From: Ephydatia muelleri
Taxonomy: Eukaryota > Porifera > Demospongiae > Spongillida > Spongillidae
Assembly (NCBI GenBank): GCA_013339895.1
Contig: JABACO010000046.1
Span: forward strand, 62,001-126,000
Direction of reading: 5' to 3'
DNA length: 64,000 nucleotides
A program made the translations under genes and the position numbers. The notes beneath the pieces were generated by a model that was not told the DNA's origin, searched no databases, and saw nothing but the letters and a program-made list of their open reading frames with translations. Every line of letters starts with the position of its first letter. The stretch's first letter is position 1. Positions 53,564-64,000 of this stretch are shown one piece after another.

Positions 53564-55532
53564 CACAGGCGTTTGCGGCCATATATTTTGTGGACAAAAA
53601 GTATGTAATCCGAAAAATTGAAATGATTGCGTAATGCCTATAGCAACGCCCTTGACAACCTGGAGAGCTGAAAACGTGAGCTGGTACAAAAGACAGGATG
53701 GCTACAAGCGCCATTTAAAAGCAGATTACAAAAGAAGCTACAGTTTCCTCTTTTTGATGCAAGTCATTAGGGCCAGCAATTCTAGCCACGGCAAGTTATG
53801 GCTGTTGAAAGCGGGTAACCCTCGACGTACCTTTCCTCTTCGAAGTGTGTTTTCCACGTTCCCAACCGATACAAAGTTTGAATTCAAGCTAGAAATTAAA
53901 GCTAACAGAAGGTACTAACTAGTTCTCGTATGTTCTTGTAGCCACGATTTTTTTTACCAGCGATACTTACTGTTGAAGTTTATCCTGAATTGCGGTACTA
54001 TTATTTCATTCTTTTAGGAGGAGGCGCCACATTTTGTAGAGCTGCAATCAGTAAGTGCTCCTTAACAATGAACAACAACTGTTTCACAGGATCTGGTACC
54101 GAATGGTACATCTTTTGCAAGGTGCATGAATGGATTGGCTTCTTTCTCACCCCTTGAGACCGAATCCAATATGTGTTTGCCATGTCAATACGCTCTTGAG
54201 CATATTTTATTCTTAGTTATACCTGGAGGGTCTTGTGTATATGGTTGCCAACTAACACACTACCTAAGTATTGTTGCCTATGGATGTTAAAAGATTGGAG
54301 GGCTTCATCCAATTGCTTGACAAAGGGACCAGCAAATTCCTTGTCAGTCACTTTGGTGCTGTTGATTATTTCCTCCTTCTGTTTGCTTGCTTTCAACTGA
54401 TCAGTGTTTGTTTAATCCTTACCATTTTCTCTACAGACTGTCTCATGTCTTCCACCTGCTGGACGATAATTTGAGTTTGACCTATGCCATGAACCACTGG
54501 ATGGTAAAGTCAGTGCATACCAATGCCCTACATGGTAGCTCCAAGCTCCAGTGGTTGGCTCACAATCATTAGGCATATGGGACACCACAGCTGCTCCAGG
54601 ATTACTGGATGATTGGAACTGTGCTCATCCAGTGAAAATCCCATTTGGATGGGAGGGTAACTGCACGAATGCCAGCAACAATTTTGTGTGGATTTAAGTT
54701 TGCTGGTTGACCACCTGACTTTTGTGGTTGGTTGTTTTGGTAAGAAAAGACCAGTGTAAACTTACATGAATACATACATGTATACATGCATCAATTCAGT
54801 ACACATAATTATTTTATGGTACCTTCTTGCAGACAACTGCTGTGTGCACTGTCCAATCAAAAGGGCGAAGTAAACTATGTACTCTTCAGATAATTTCCAT
54901 CCATCACTTATTTGCATAAACAAAAGATTGTGGGTGAGTGGCATTGCCTGTGTCAATTGCACAGACTGAGTGCAAATCGTCTGCAAACTTGTATGAACTC
55001 CTTTTTCCCCTTTCTAGCCTCCGTCAAGAAGCGGCCATACACTCTGCATCGCTGGTTTACCTTCATTACATGGATCTCCATACAATACTGCCCCTTTTAT
55101 TCATAAAAAAACTCCCGTCTAGATCACAGGTTTAAAAAAATCGTGGCTACTTCTGTGTGTTGTATATGTGTTTCCCCATGTGTGCTGATGAGTGTTATTG
55201 CTCGCCAAACGTTTTCTATCGGTTGGTTCCTCCACTACGCACGCTTAAAGTAACCCCCTTTTTTCCCGCCAAAGACACATGGGCGAGAAAACGGGCTGCG
55301 CATATCACTGATAATAATGCTTGTACTTGCGCGTCGATGGTTTTGTTTACAGATATGTTACAGCATTTGCAGAAGCTATTTATTTTTTACTAAACGTCTC
55401 AAAGTAAGTATGATTTGTGGTTCGCAAAACATGAACAGTATAATGAGATACGATATTACTTTTGGTTTTGGCTCTTTGTAAATTACGGTATTGTCTAATT
55501 ATCGACTTTTTGTCCAGCCGCAAACGTCCGTG
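53564..55532. mobile_element. TIR DNA transposon, about 1.97 kb
   Basis: Left end CACAGGCGTTTGCGGC, right end (reverse complement) CACGGACGTTTGCGGC, both followed within 20 bp by tggacaaaaagt. Flanking 4-bp duplicate tagg at 53560-53563 and 55533-55536. Internal minus-strand exons suggest a decayed gene. The superfamily is not assigned; the CAC termini and TSD length do not settle it. Confidence 0.7.
54001..54787 (-). pseudogene. Gene remnant inside the TIR transposon
   Basis: Minus-strand pieces: 54602-54787 (PANLNPHKIVAGIRAV), about 54445-54475 (VEDMRQSVEKM with GTAAGG donor), about 54215-54395 (a helical stretch with EFAGPFVKQLDEALQSF and VGNHIHK), and 54001-54183 (YWIRSQGVRKKPIHSCTLQK, ending PPPKRMK). 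The GNH.HK and PPPKR ending resemble a transposon-associated protein I have seen in other sponges and cnidarians, function unknown. A TAA interrupts the frame at about 54210. Confidence 0.45.
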
Positions 55533-55619
55533 TAGGTGTTGTGAACTCCCAGTTCTAAGAGAACAAACTGTGTACCTGTACATGTATGTCTTAAAAGCAC
55601 ACACTATATATGCTATATA

Positions 55620-55840
55620 AAAACCACACATAGTGTGCAGCGATGGTGATGGCATGCATGGGAGCATTAGTCCTGATGCCATAAACTTCACAATCAAGTA
55701 CATGATGGGAGGGGGGTGAGTGGCCTGATGCAAAGCCTTTGGCCTAGTGGTAGAGGCATTTTAGTCTGTTGCATAATGTCCTGGTACTTTGCTGTTCTAG
55801 GGTTCAATAAGAGAGCTCTGTTTTAAAAGTCTGTTTGGGA
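55620..55840 (+). repeat. Dispersed SINE-like repeat, copy 1
   Basis: Shares accacaca.tgtgtgcag, atgggaggggggt and ctttggcctagtggtagag with 56495-56605. The last word fits a tRNA-type pol III A box (TGGCCTAGTGG), and ggttcaa about 65 bp later is a weak B box. Confidence 0.5.
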
Positions 55841-55923
55841 CTGTTTCTATGGAGATGAGACGACATGACAACCCTGTATCAATTTTCTTGTACTGGTGAG
55901 TAACAGCAGGGTCCAGGAACCCA

Positions 55924-56424
55924 ATGTTGAGACTGACCACCTGGAGTCATCCACCTCAGGCTCAGCGAATTTACTCAAGAATCGGAGATTTGACCCTAGG
56001 TTCCAACCTACCAGGCAAGATGTCAGCTGGTCCGGAGGGCATGCACTTCTTCATCAGGTGGTCCAAAACCAACCAGATGGGCAGGTGTGTTCAGCATACC
56101 AAAGGCAGGCACATGTGTCCAGTTCCAGCAATGGAGGCCTACAGAGAATGCTGTCACTGTTCCACTCACTCCTCACCCCTCTTCCACTTCAAAGATGGGA
56201 GAACACTCACATCTAAGAGCTGCCGCTCCACCTTTCTATCCCTGGTATGGTGGAGCTATGTGGCTACAATCCAGCCAAATACAACACCCACATTGGTGCA
56301 GCCATGTACAGTAGCTGTCAGAACAGGCCTTCCCGCTGACACCATTTGGAACCTCAGAAGAGGTGAAGCAAAGCGGCATACCAGACATATGTATTGGTGC
56401 AGCCACAGTACATGTAAACTCTAA
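55924..56424 (+). pseudogene. Tyrosine recombinase fragment (DIRS/Crypton-like)
   Basis: The frame contains FFIRWSKTNQMGR, PVPAMEAYRECC, SPLFHFKDGRTLTSKS and a degenerate end. A shifted frame reads NTHIGAAMYSS with PSR and SAAYQTYV-like remains. These correspond to the catalytic domain of tyrosine recombinases of DIRS or Crypton elements (WSKTxQ..., PLF.F.DG..LT, HxxR region). The Arg/His residues are lost or out of frame, so it is inactive. Confidence 0.55.
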
Positions 56425-56494
56425 TTGCTAACGAGCAATAGCACAAATTGTGTATGTTTTAACTGCACATTACATGTATCTATGTTCACACAAA

Positions 56495-56605
56495 CCACAC
56501 ACTGTGTGCAGAGACAGGGGTTGGGCCTGATGCTATAACATGGGAGGGGGGTGGAGTGTGCTTTGACCCTGATGCAGTGCTTTGGCCTAGTGGTAGACTG
56601 CCCCG
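56495..56605 (+). repeat. Dispersed SINE-like repeat, copy 2
   Basis: Same family as 55620-55840, diverged and ending shortly after the A-box-like word. Confidence 0.45.
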
Positions 56606-57162
56606 CGCCCCGATGTGTAGACAAAGCTTTCCTTAATGTCAGTATATATTGTGATAGCGCGCGAAGTCCCAGAGAGTGCTTCACAGTTAAGTGTATTGAT
56701 CGACGCTCCAGCTGCACACATGCAGACAAATATTGAAAATGCGGCACATGCAGACTTGATGTTAATCGATCTAGGTAAGACTGAGAAGCCTAGGTAGGTC
56801 GTAGCTGTACAGGAAAGTGCTAACGAATCATTTTTTCCCCTGCGTGTAAGCGTATCAGTGCACGTGCCTAGCCTACGCGCTTCATTCATCGAGCTGCATG
56901 CAGGCTAAACGAACACTGTTTACAATAAACTTCAAGTGAAAACAACCCACTATATAGGTCAAAAGTGTCCATGACGACGTCTTGTATGTAATACATATAG
57001 TAGCCATCACCATAATGCATTAGCAGTGAGCTAGGGTGGGTGGGTGTCCCTCTAGCTGGCAGTCTAGACCTATGGGATTTGGGGGGAGGAGGCTAGGGAA
57101 AAGGTTTCCACTTAGCTACCTGGCTTGCTATTGGCTCAGATCATCAAAATCCAGCAGCCTTG

Positions 57163-57735
57163 TTAACTCTTTGAACACCAAGTGCGTATATGCATGCACA
57201 CACAACCATTACACCATTCATGCATGATTTAGATATTGCGTGCAAAAATGTGTTGATCAGTCACAACTTTATGATGCATGCATATGCTTGCTGCACTTGT
57301 AGCCTTATAAGTACATGTACAATGTTTCCTCTCACACTGGCGAAAAAACCCATTATTCAGATGACCTCACATGACTCACTAATGCATCACTACAATACTC
57401 CAAGAACAAGAATGCGTAGCCCAGATCAGTGTAGTATATCATACTTGTTCACTCCCCCCCCCCCCCCCCCCCCACAACCTTTTGCCAGTTCGTATTATGG
57501 GTTATTGCAACAAAAGATGCCAGCAGGTTATAATGAGCACACAAAATGTCAAAATGTGCTTACACCAGGACCACACTTGTATGACTATGGGGTTACATGC
57601 ATGTCAGTATTGTACTTCCATGTATCTACAATGGTATTCAAGGTGATTTTGATCAACACAATATAACACACAGTACTGCATGAATGGTGAGGCAGATAAT
57701 TCTCGCATGTATGCAATTGGCGTTCAAAGAGTTAA
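57163..57735. mobile_element. piggyBac-like MITE (TTAA-flanked)
   Basis: Inverted ends TTAACTCTTTGAACACCAAG and, reversed, TTAACTCTTTGAACGCCAAT, each followed by tgc.tat.tgc-like sequence. TTAA at both edges is the piggyBac target signature. The interior is non-coding and contains a 24-bp C run (57449-57472). Confidence 0.65.
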
Positions 57736-57997
57736 TCTTCAGCCGAATTAACTTATTATTCACCATTGGACAATTCATTGCCAACGCAATGGCATACTTA
57801 TATGAATAAATTATGCGCGGTACAAATTATTTTTTTGTCTTGATTTTAGTTAAAGAATGGTTAATGGAATAATTTTTCGAAGTACATCAGACCGATTTAC
57901 AGTACATTATAAACTTGTCAATTTGAAATAAAAAGCAAGATGACCGCCTATGTATGGGCCATTTCTGAATATGCACGACATTGCAGTCGTTATTGTG

Positions 57998-58134
57998 TAT
58001 AGGCCCTTTTCGTCACTCGGATATTTCCGTAAAAGCTGTGAATCAACATGGCAGACGTGTATTAATTTATATTGTGTGACACTGACGTATGTTAGATTAC
58101 GGAGCGTTCACATGACACAGGAAAAGGGCCTATA
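57998..58134. mobile_element. 137-bp MITE with 14-bp TIRs
   Basis: Perfect inverted ends TATAGGCCCTTTTC at 57998-58011 and 58121-58134; further partial complementarity inside (tttccgtaa against ttacggag). Confidence 0.6.
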
Positions 58135-58318
58135 GACGGCCGTCCGTAAACGAGTGATTGTTACCAACAGGGTCTATGCAAAAGTTAAATAGCTATATCT
58201 TACAGTCTTCGTGTAGGGAGGGGATAAGGTCTTCCAACCTGACACTGCACACTCAGCGCACATACACGGCTATCAACACATCACTAAATACATTCAGCTT
58301 TTGCTACCAACGCATCCC

Positions 58319-58441
58319 TAAGTCCACTCAGCGTACAACCATGTATGCACCCACACACAACACTAAGTCCACTCAGCGTACAACCATGTATGCACCCACA
58401 CACAACACTAAGTCCACTCAGCGTACAGTTATGCGCTACCA
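58319..58441 (+). repeat. 45-bp tandem repeat, about 2.5 copies
   Basis: Unit taagtccactcagcgtacaa plus ccatgtatgcacccacacac plus aacac. It keeps an open frame because 45 is a multiple of three. Confidence 0.9.
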
Positions 58442-59240
58442 GCTACATACTATACATGTATAGCTCAATCAGATTATGATACAAATGATTATCTCTGGCT
58501 CAAAAGAGTTGCGTCGATCACAACCGCTGCAAAACAAAACCTCACAAGATCACGCAAAAATAATAGTCCCTCTGAAATATTCCACGCCATGCGGTATATA
58601 TAGTACGCTGATACCATGCATGAAAACATATTACAATTCCGCTTAAAACGGGGGTGGTACTAAATTTGCATTAACAAAAAATTCACGTGTGTTCAGATTT
58701 ACATGGGAGCAGAACGAATATATATTTTCCAGCCAAAGGACATAAGTCAGCGATGGATTAAAACATTTAACCCCCTAATTTGGTTAGCAAGATTGTGAAA
58801 GGTGTGGCAAGTACGTAATCAAATTGATAATGGCATCACTGTGAAAGCCAGAGATTATCAAAGCAGTGTCAAGTTAGCCTGGTTTTAGTGTCAAAACATC
58901 GAGTTGAAAGCTTTCAAAAACGAGTATATCTTAGGGCTAGAAGTAACACATTCGCGTGATCCGTTTCCTCGTAGCTGGATTTGCCACCTTGGAAACAACG
59001 CGTGACCGTTCAACATACATTACTTATATACTATACACATGCCATCAGTGTGGAACCTATTCCACCAAATCAACCTACGGGCCTTCGAACAACTTAGTCC
59101 GGCTCTGGACTTACTCTTTGCACATCACTGTTGCTGGCATCCATTTCAGTCGCTTGTGCTATATATAGAATACACAAGTTTATTCTCAACACGTGAGTCT
59201 ATACAACCCACAACAGGATGTCAGCGACCAATCATACGGA

Positions 59241-59274
59241 TATAAGGATTTAAATCCTCATTTAAATCCTTATA
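59241..59274. repeat. Perfect 15-bp stem hairpin
   Basis: tataaggatttaaat, loop cctc, atttaaatccttata. Seven bases later (59281) starts TTAACTCTTTGAGCGCCAAG, the left end of a second copy of the TTAA-flanked MITE at 57163; its right end is not seen. Confidence 0.85.
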
Positions 59275-60306
59275 TGGCCTTTAACTCTTTGAGCGCCAAG
59301 TGCATATATATACATGCATTCTCACACAACCATATACTCATCTGTAGGATACATGTCATCAGTGTTGGGCTATTACAAAGAATCGCTTTGAATACCATGT
59401 TGAACATTTACATACATGCAATTCAGTGACATGTATGCAAACCAACCAGTAGATGCTGAAGTCAAACCCAGGTGGGTACTGGGGTGTACCTACATCTTGT
59501 GTGTCCATCATTACCTTGCACATACGGATGTAACAAACCATACTTATTATGAACTGGAAAAAGGCAGATGGAGATAGAGTGAACTGGCATTTTAATCAGG
59601 TTGTACTACACTAATGTGGGATACACATTCCTGTTATTGGGAGTAAATAGCTTTAGTGAAGTCATCAGAACAATGTGCTCTTCAGAAGAAACATTATCTT
59701 GAACCTGCGGCAGCAGGTTCAATGTAGGATTGATTGAGGATTGATGAATATCGGCGTTAAAAAAAACTTCTAGCGTCTGGAGGGACAACGGAGAAACAAA
59801 TCGCTTATCTCTTTGTCGCAATGGAACGAGAACTCAAAGATCTACGGTTTTTCCGTGTCATAAAACGGTGTGCTTTTAGAGAAATAAACGAATTCCTGTT
59901 TCTCGTGCCCAGTCCTAAATAAATTCTTGGTCGTCGTCGTCTTCTTCTTCTTCTTATTCCTTAGGAAGGTATAACTCGAGCTACGAACAGTTTTGAAGAA
60001 CGGCAATAGTACCAATCGCTTCGGAATTCACCTGCACGGTGCCCCTTAAGGTCATATAGACATCTAGAAAGCAAATACAGCGAGAAGTCCTCATGCGGTA
60101 GCAAGTTCCATATAGGAATTGGTATGCAGAAGTTTATGTTGGTTTATTGTTGTTTAGTATATACAGCATGCACTCCAACCTGCACGAAATTTATTTGGTG
60201 TTCCTATCGCAGTTTAATGAATACTTTGGCTAGTGAAGTTAGCGTAATCCAAAGAAGAGATCTAAGCAACGAGCGGAATAACCTTCAAAAGCAAGACGAT
60301 ATTTGA

Positions 60307-61444
60307 TCACAAGAAAACAAGGCTAAAGCCCGAGTGCGCTAAAAGGCCGATCCCGAAAAGAAGAAGGCCTCTGTACGCGACAGCTACAAGGCCGATCCCG
60401 AAAAGAAGAAGCACAGGGGAAAAAATGGGTCGAATCAAAGTTTTGATTTTATAAAGGTTAAATCGTCTGTAAAATCATTGTGTGATTGAACAAACACGCG
60501 CGTGTGATTATTACTGTTCAATCACGCAATGATTCCAAAATGATTCTAATACGCGTTTTTTTCCCTGTGAAGGCCTCTGTACGCGACAGCTACGTACAAG
60601 GCCGATCCAGAAAAGAAGAAGGCCTCTGTACGCGACTACTACAAGGCCGATCCCGAAAAGAAGAAGGCCTCTGTACGCGACTAGCTACAAGGCCGATCCC
60701 GAAAAGAAGAAGGCCTCTGTACGCGACTAGCTACAAGGCCGATCCCGAAAAGAAGAAGGCCTCTGTACAAGGCCGATCCCGAAAAGAAGAAGGCCTCTGT
60801 ACGCGACAGCTACAAGGCCGATCCCGAAAAGAAGAAGGCCTCTGTACGCGACAGCTACAAGGCCGATCCCGAAAAGAAGAAGGCCTCTGTACGCGACTAC
60901 TACAAGGCCGATCCCGAAAAGAAGAAGGCCTCTGTACGCGACTAGCTACAAGGCCGATCCCGAAAAGAAGAAGGCCTCTGTACGCGACAGCTACAAGGCC
61001 GATCCCGAAAAGAAGAAGGCCTCTGTACGCGACAGCTACAAGGCCGATCCCGAAAAGAAGAAGGCCTCTGTACGCGACAGCTACAAGGCCTATCCCGAAA
61101 AGAAGAAGGCCTCTGTACGCGACAGCTACAAGGCCGATCCCGAAAAGAAGAAGGCCTCTGTACGCGACAGCTACAACGCAGATATTGAATCTAAGCAATC
61201 TGCTAAAAGGCAGCGCGATATCAAGAGGACGTCGAGGAGAACCGCGCTGCTAAAAGGCAGCGATATCAAGAGGACGTCGAGGAGAACCGCGCTGCTAAAA
61301 GGCAGAAATACGAGGACAATTCAGCTGCCATTATGGCATCTGAAAGGAATCGGTATTGGAATGACCCCGCTGTCCGATTGGCTAAACGTGCTACCGAGAG
61401 GAAGCGGTATCGCAGGGGTCACCAACTACGACTACCACCCAAAG
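60307..61444 (+). pseudogene. Transposon-type protein with 15-residue repeats, disrupted
   Basis: 45-bp units encode KADPEKKKASVRDSY; about 16 copies lie between 60342 and 61175. Some units carry gactagcta or gactacta variants that put a TAG in frame or shift it. After the repeats, AKRQRYQEDVEENRA-type repeats, YEDNSAAIMASERNRYW and LAKRATERKRYRRGHQL lead to a GTATGT donor at 61445. This lysine/acidic repeat head is, to my recollection, found in front of large transposon proteins (helicase-containing) in sponges, which I cannot verify. A 2-bp extra in the first AKRQR unit also breaks the frame. Confidence 0.6.
60412..60569. mobile_element. 158-bp MITE inside the coding repeat
   Basis: Inverted ends CACAGGGGAAAAAA and TTTTTTTCCCTGTG. 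A 3-bp duplicate aag lies on both sides (60409-60411 and 60570-60572). Internally, attgtgtgattgaac pairs with gttcaatcacgcaat. Removing it with one aag restores an exact 45-bp unit. CAC ends with a 3-bp duplication fit CACTA-type elements. Confidence 0.8.
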
Positions 61445-61727
61445 GTATGTCATGGCATGTTGTATTGCACTAGCATTAAAAAACTATAGGAAGATGTGCA
61501 TGCAACATGTGTACAGCACGCATGTAAGGGATCTGCACAAAACCATTCACTTTACATGTAAAGCATGCATGGTGACCCAACTGTTCTTTGTGACCTGTTT
61601 ATTGAATATTGGGGTGTCTTCTTATCTGATGTACAAAGGCAGCCTGCCTGCAACTGTGTATGAATGTAATTGCAGTTGCTAGGGTTGAGCACTGAAAATT
61701 ACTGCAACCATATCCTTCTCCCATATA

Positions 61728-62300
61728 GCTACTCCTTTGTATGAACCCAGATCTCATGCACTAATGGAGTATAATGGTGGTCTTGAAAAAGCTATTCTTA
61801 GGGATAGTGAGCTTCTAAGTGAAGTAAATGATGCCTTTTGTAAGTCTCATCCATTGCTAGCTCAAAAGGTTGTTACATGATCTGCCCGTGCAGCAGTAAG
61901 TAAGATTTGTGCAGACGCATTGGTTTCTAAAGCACTGAGTGTACGAAGAGCAAAAGCAGGGTCATTGCTAAAAACTATCCGGGAAGTTAGTACATTGAAA
62001 ATGATATTTTAATTGGGCATGGTATCATACTGCTGGCTCTGAACCTTACTTTTTAATTAATTCGTACACTTACACAAAACGACTTGGGGCCATTCCAGTA
62101 GACCTCAATGGTAGGTGTGTAGTGGCAGAGGAGATAGGGGACAGAGATAAGGATACCATGCACCCCCTTGAAATGGAAATGTGTCACAAGCTCACTAGAA
62201 GTAGCATTAGTGTTGAGGACAAAGTCATTGTTCCAAATGTCCATTCATCATTGGAGGGGAGAGATCTTTCCCATGTAAACATTGTTAACACCTTTTAATT
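61728..62300 (+). pseudogene. Further exons of the repeat-headed transposon protein
   Basis: After a tctcccatatag acceptor, the frame reads TPLYEPRSHALMEYNGGLEK, then AFCKSHPLLAQKVV, hits a TGA at about 61878 and continues with SKICADALVSKALSVRRAK. A third stretch, 62056-62300, reads YTKRLGAIPVDLNGRC and KDTMHPLEMEMCHKL. All are on the same strand and in order behind 60307-61444. The stop indicates a decayed copy. Confidence 0.5.
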
Positions 62301-62326
62301 TGGAGCATGAACGAACTTCCTTGTGG

Positions 62327-62396
62327 GGTCATGAGTTATGCAGACCAATCCAGTAAATAGATAAAATTGGACCAATAGAATTTTAGCACAGCTGGC

Positions 62397-62461
<65 letters not shown>

Positions 62462-62583
62462 CCACTCCCTCTTATCTGTGAGGTCATGAATATGTAGACC
62501 AATTGGTGATGTACAGATGAAATTGGACCAATAGAATTGTCGCACAACCGGCACACATGTAAAGGCTTTTCATGTATAAAAGC
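62327..62583 (+). promoter_or_regulatory. CCAAT/TATA-type promoter region, duplicated around a CA tract
   Basis: Two copies of an approximately 73-bp segment (62327-62399, 62481-62555), each with gaccaat and ggaccaatagaatt, flank a pure CA tract of about 60 bp (62399-62461). A TATAAAA box follows at 62575-62581 in catgtataaaagcgactc. A transcript starting about 30 bp later would reach a GTAACA donor near 62630 and a tctgtcag acceptor at 62671. Confidence 0.5.
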
Positions 62584-62651
62584 GACTCACCTGCCAAGTA
62601 GTGCACTTTGCTTGCTGAGAACGAAAAAGGTAACAACTATATCCTTGCACT

Positions 62652-62885
62652 TTGTTTCTATACTCTCTGTCAGATGCAGTGCTGCCCCCCTACCGTCCGC
62701 TGCCAGCAGTAGCAGCGCTGCCCCCACTGTCAGCAGCAGCAGCAACAGAGCTGCCCCCACCGCCACCAGCAACTAGTGCTCAGCAGCAGCAGCAGAGCTG
62801 CCCTCCCAGCAGCAGAAGCAGCAGGAGCACCGCTACAGTATTGGCACCAGTGCCCCCACCACCACTTGGCCTGCTGCCACCCTGA
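62652..62885 (+). CDS. Possible Pro/Gln/Ser-rich ORF downstream of the promoter
   Basis: A CAG/GCAGCAG-rich region (62690-62830) is open in several frames. One frame, 62652-62885, encodes an Ala/Pro/Gln-rich peptide of 77 residues. No domain. Low-complexity composition makes the frame choice unreliable. Confidence 0.2.
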   Translation: MFLYSLSDAVLPPYRPLPAVAALPPLSAAAATELPPPPPATSAQQQQQSCPPSSRSSRSTATVLAPVPPPPLGLLPP

Positions 62886-63114
62886 CCGCTGCCACCACCA
62901 CCCGCATGGCTCCCATGGCCTGAACCAGGCTGCCGAGGTCAGAGACGAGGCTGGGGGAGAGGAAGAGGAGAAGGCAGGGGAACTGTACAGTACATTAAAA
63001 ACTCATATAATTATAATTTCAATTATTAAAAATTTTAACCTCTTTCCTTTCGAAAATGAATTTGTGACCACATATAAAGACACGCTACTATGACAGAGGA
63101 AAAAAACTTATGAA

Positions 63115-63408
63115 ACAAGTAAATAAAAACATTCTCTAATGAGAAAGTTGTTGGTATATAGGATTGACCAATGGTGGTGTAAAAAGCACAGAAACAAGAG
63201 TGACAGAAATTTGACTGGAAATTTGAAATAGGCCTATTTAGCACACTAACAATATAACAGTACATGCCTGAATAATGGGCTAAATATAGGCCTATTTCAA
63301 TTTTCCAGTCAAATTTCTGTCACTCTTGTTTCCGTGCTTTTTACACCACCATTGGTCAATCCTATATACCAACAACTTTCTCATTAGAGAATGTTTTTAT
63401 TTACTTGT
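63115..63408. mobile_element. Palindromic MITE, about 125-bp arms
   Basis: Arms 63115-63240 and 63281-63408 are reverse complements with few mismatches; outer ends acaagtaaataaaaac. The 40-bp centre is unique. Each inner arm end carries aggcctattt. Confidence 0.85.
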
Positions 63409-63556
63409 TACTGCAGTTGTAAATTAACCAAACATATCATGCACTTATAAGGTCACAAGTGCAACAAACATGGATGCATTATGAAGTTGCGAGACACACA
63501 TTTCTTACTTACACTGTCATGTAGCATTCACAACAGTTGTGTGCATATGCATGCAT

Positions 63557-64000
63557 GTAGTACCACTACAGGGACATAGGGGACACATGCTCCTCCTCCT
63601 CCATACTGTGCTGTAGTACCACTACAGGGACATAGGGGACACATGCTCCTCCTCCTCCATACTGTGCTGTAGTACCACTACAGGGACATAGGGGACACAT
63701 GCTCTTCCTCCTCCATACTGTGCTGTAGTACCACTACAGGGACATAGGGGACACATGCCCCCCCCTCCTCCAGTACCACTACAGGGACATAGGGGACACA
63801 TGCTCCTCCTCCTCCATACTGTGCTGTAGTACCACTACAGGGACATAGGGGACACATGCTCCTCCTCCATACTGTGCTGTAGTACCACTACAGGGACATA
63901 GGGGACACATGCTCCTCCTCCTCCATACTGTGCTGTAGTACCACTACATGGACATAGGGGACACATGCTCCTCCTCCATACTGTGCTGTAGTACCACTAC
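63557..64000 (+). repeat. 56-bp satellite, about eight copies, running off the edge
   Basis: Unit gtagtaccactacagggaca plus taggggacacatgctcctcc plus tcctccatactgtgct. Copies differ mainly in the number of ctc triplets; one copy has cccccctcctcc and lacks the atactgtgct end. It contains gtagtaccactac, an imperfect palindrome. Confidence 0.95.

Noticed and set aside
55735-55835. tRNA gene suggested by the A-box-like word
   Set aside because: No cloverleaf can be formed and the B box is poor; a tRNA-derived SINE remnant fits better.

Overview
The window is animal nuclear DNA, most likely from a demosponge. There are introns with GT/AG junctions, no bacterial gene layout, and an ankyrin–ROC–COR–death-domain gene of a type abundant in sponges. 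It also has a dense mix of metazoan mobile elements (Gypsy, Ginger, R2/R4-type and CR1-type LINEs, many palindromic MITEs) and frequent tacatgta words. The phylum call is an inference; no database could be searched.

Layout. 0-0.8 kb: last two exons of an unrecognised gene. 1.05-6.47 kb: a 5.4 kb inverted repeat whose inner flanks are CA-rich (left) and TG-rich (right) arrays. 6.5-9.07 kb: a large palindrome and weakly supported exons. 9.07-49.07 kb: one minus-strand gene, ankyrin repeats–ROC GTPase–COR–death-like–death domain, with eight exons resolved here and its 5' start not found. 49-64 kb: decayed retroelement and transposon genes, several MITEs, a coding minisatellite, a CCAAT/TATA-type promoter region and a 56-bp satellite that runs off the right edge.

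The gene's introns hold most of the interest. The 17.4-kb intron (12067-29519) carries a nested stack. A Gypsy element (12707-29321, 5-bp TSD TGCAC) was invaded by a Ginger-like DNA transposon (13725-28079, TSD GGCC; DDE integrase, Ulp1-type protease, PHD finger). That transposon was in turn filled with TAA-associated R2/R4-type LINEs and a CR1-type LINE. The next intron upstream has a 2-kb minisatellite of 20-bp units.

The 16.4-kb intron between the two ankyrin exons (32618-48986) is the best candidate for an undescribed system. It holds a 13-kb tandem array with 29 copies of a tightly conserved junction. On the coding strand each reads 3' splice site (ctacag), three nucleotides, 5' splice site (gtaagt). 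The three nucleotides vary among copies (11 triplets, 9 amino acids, no stop), while the splice signals around them hardly change. The flanking exons are both phase 0, and joined directly they give an ankyrin repeat one residue short. One inserted codon restores the canonical 33-residue period, at the tip of the ankyrin beta-hairpin. I propose, as a hypothesis needing transcript evidence, an array of alternative one-codon microexons that diversify a single surface residue of a death-domain receptor-like protein.
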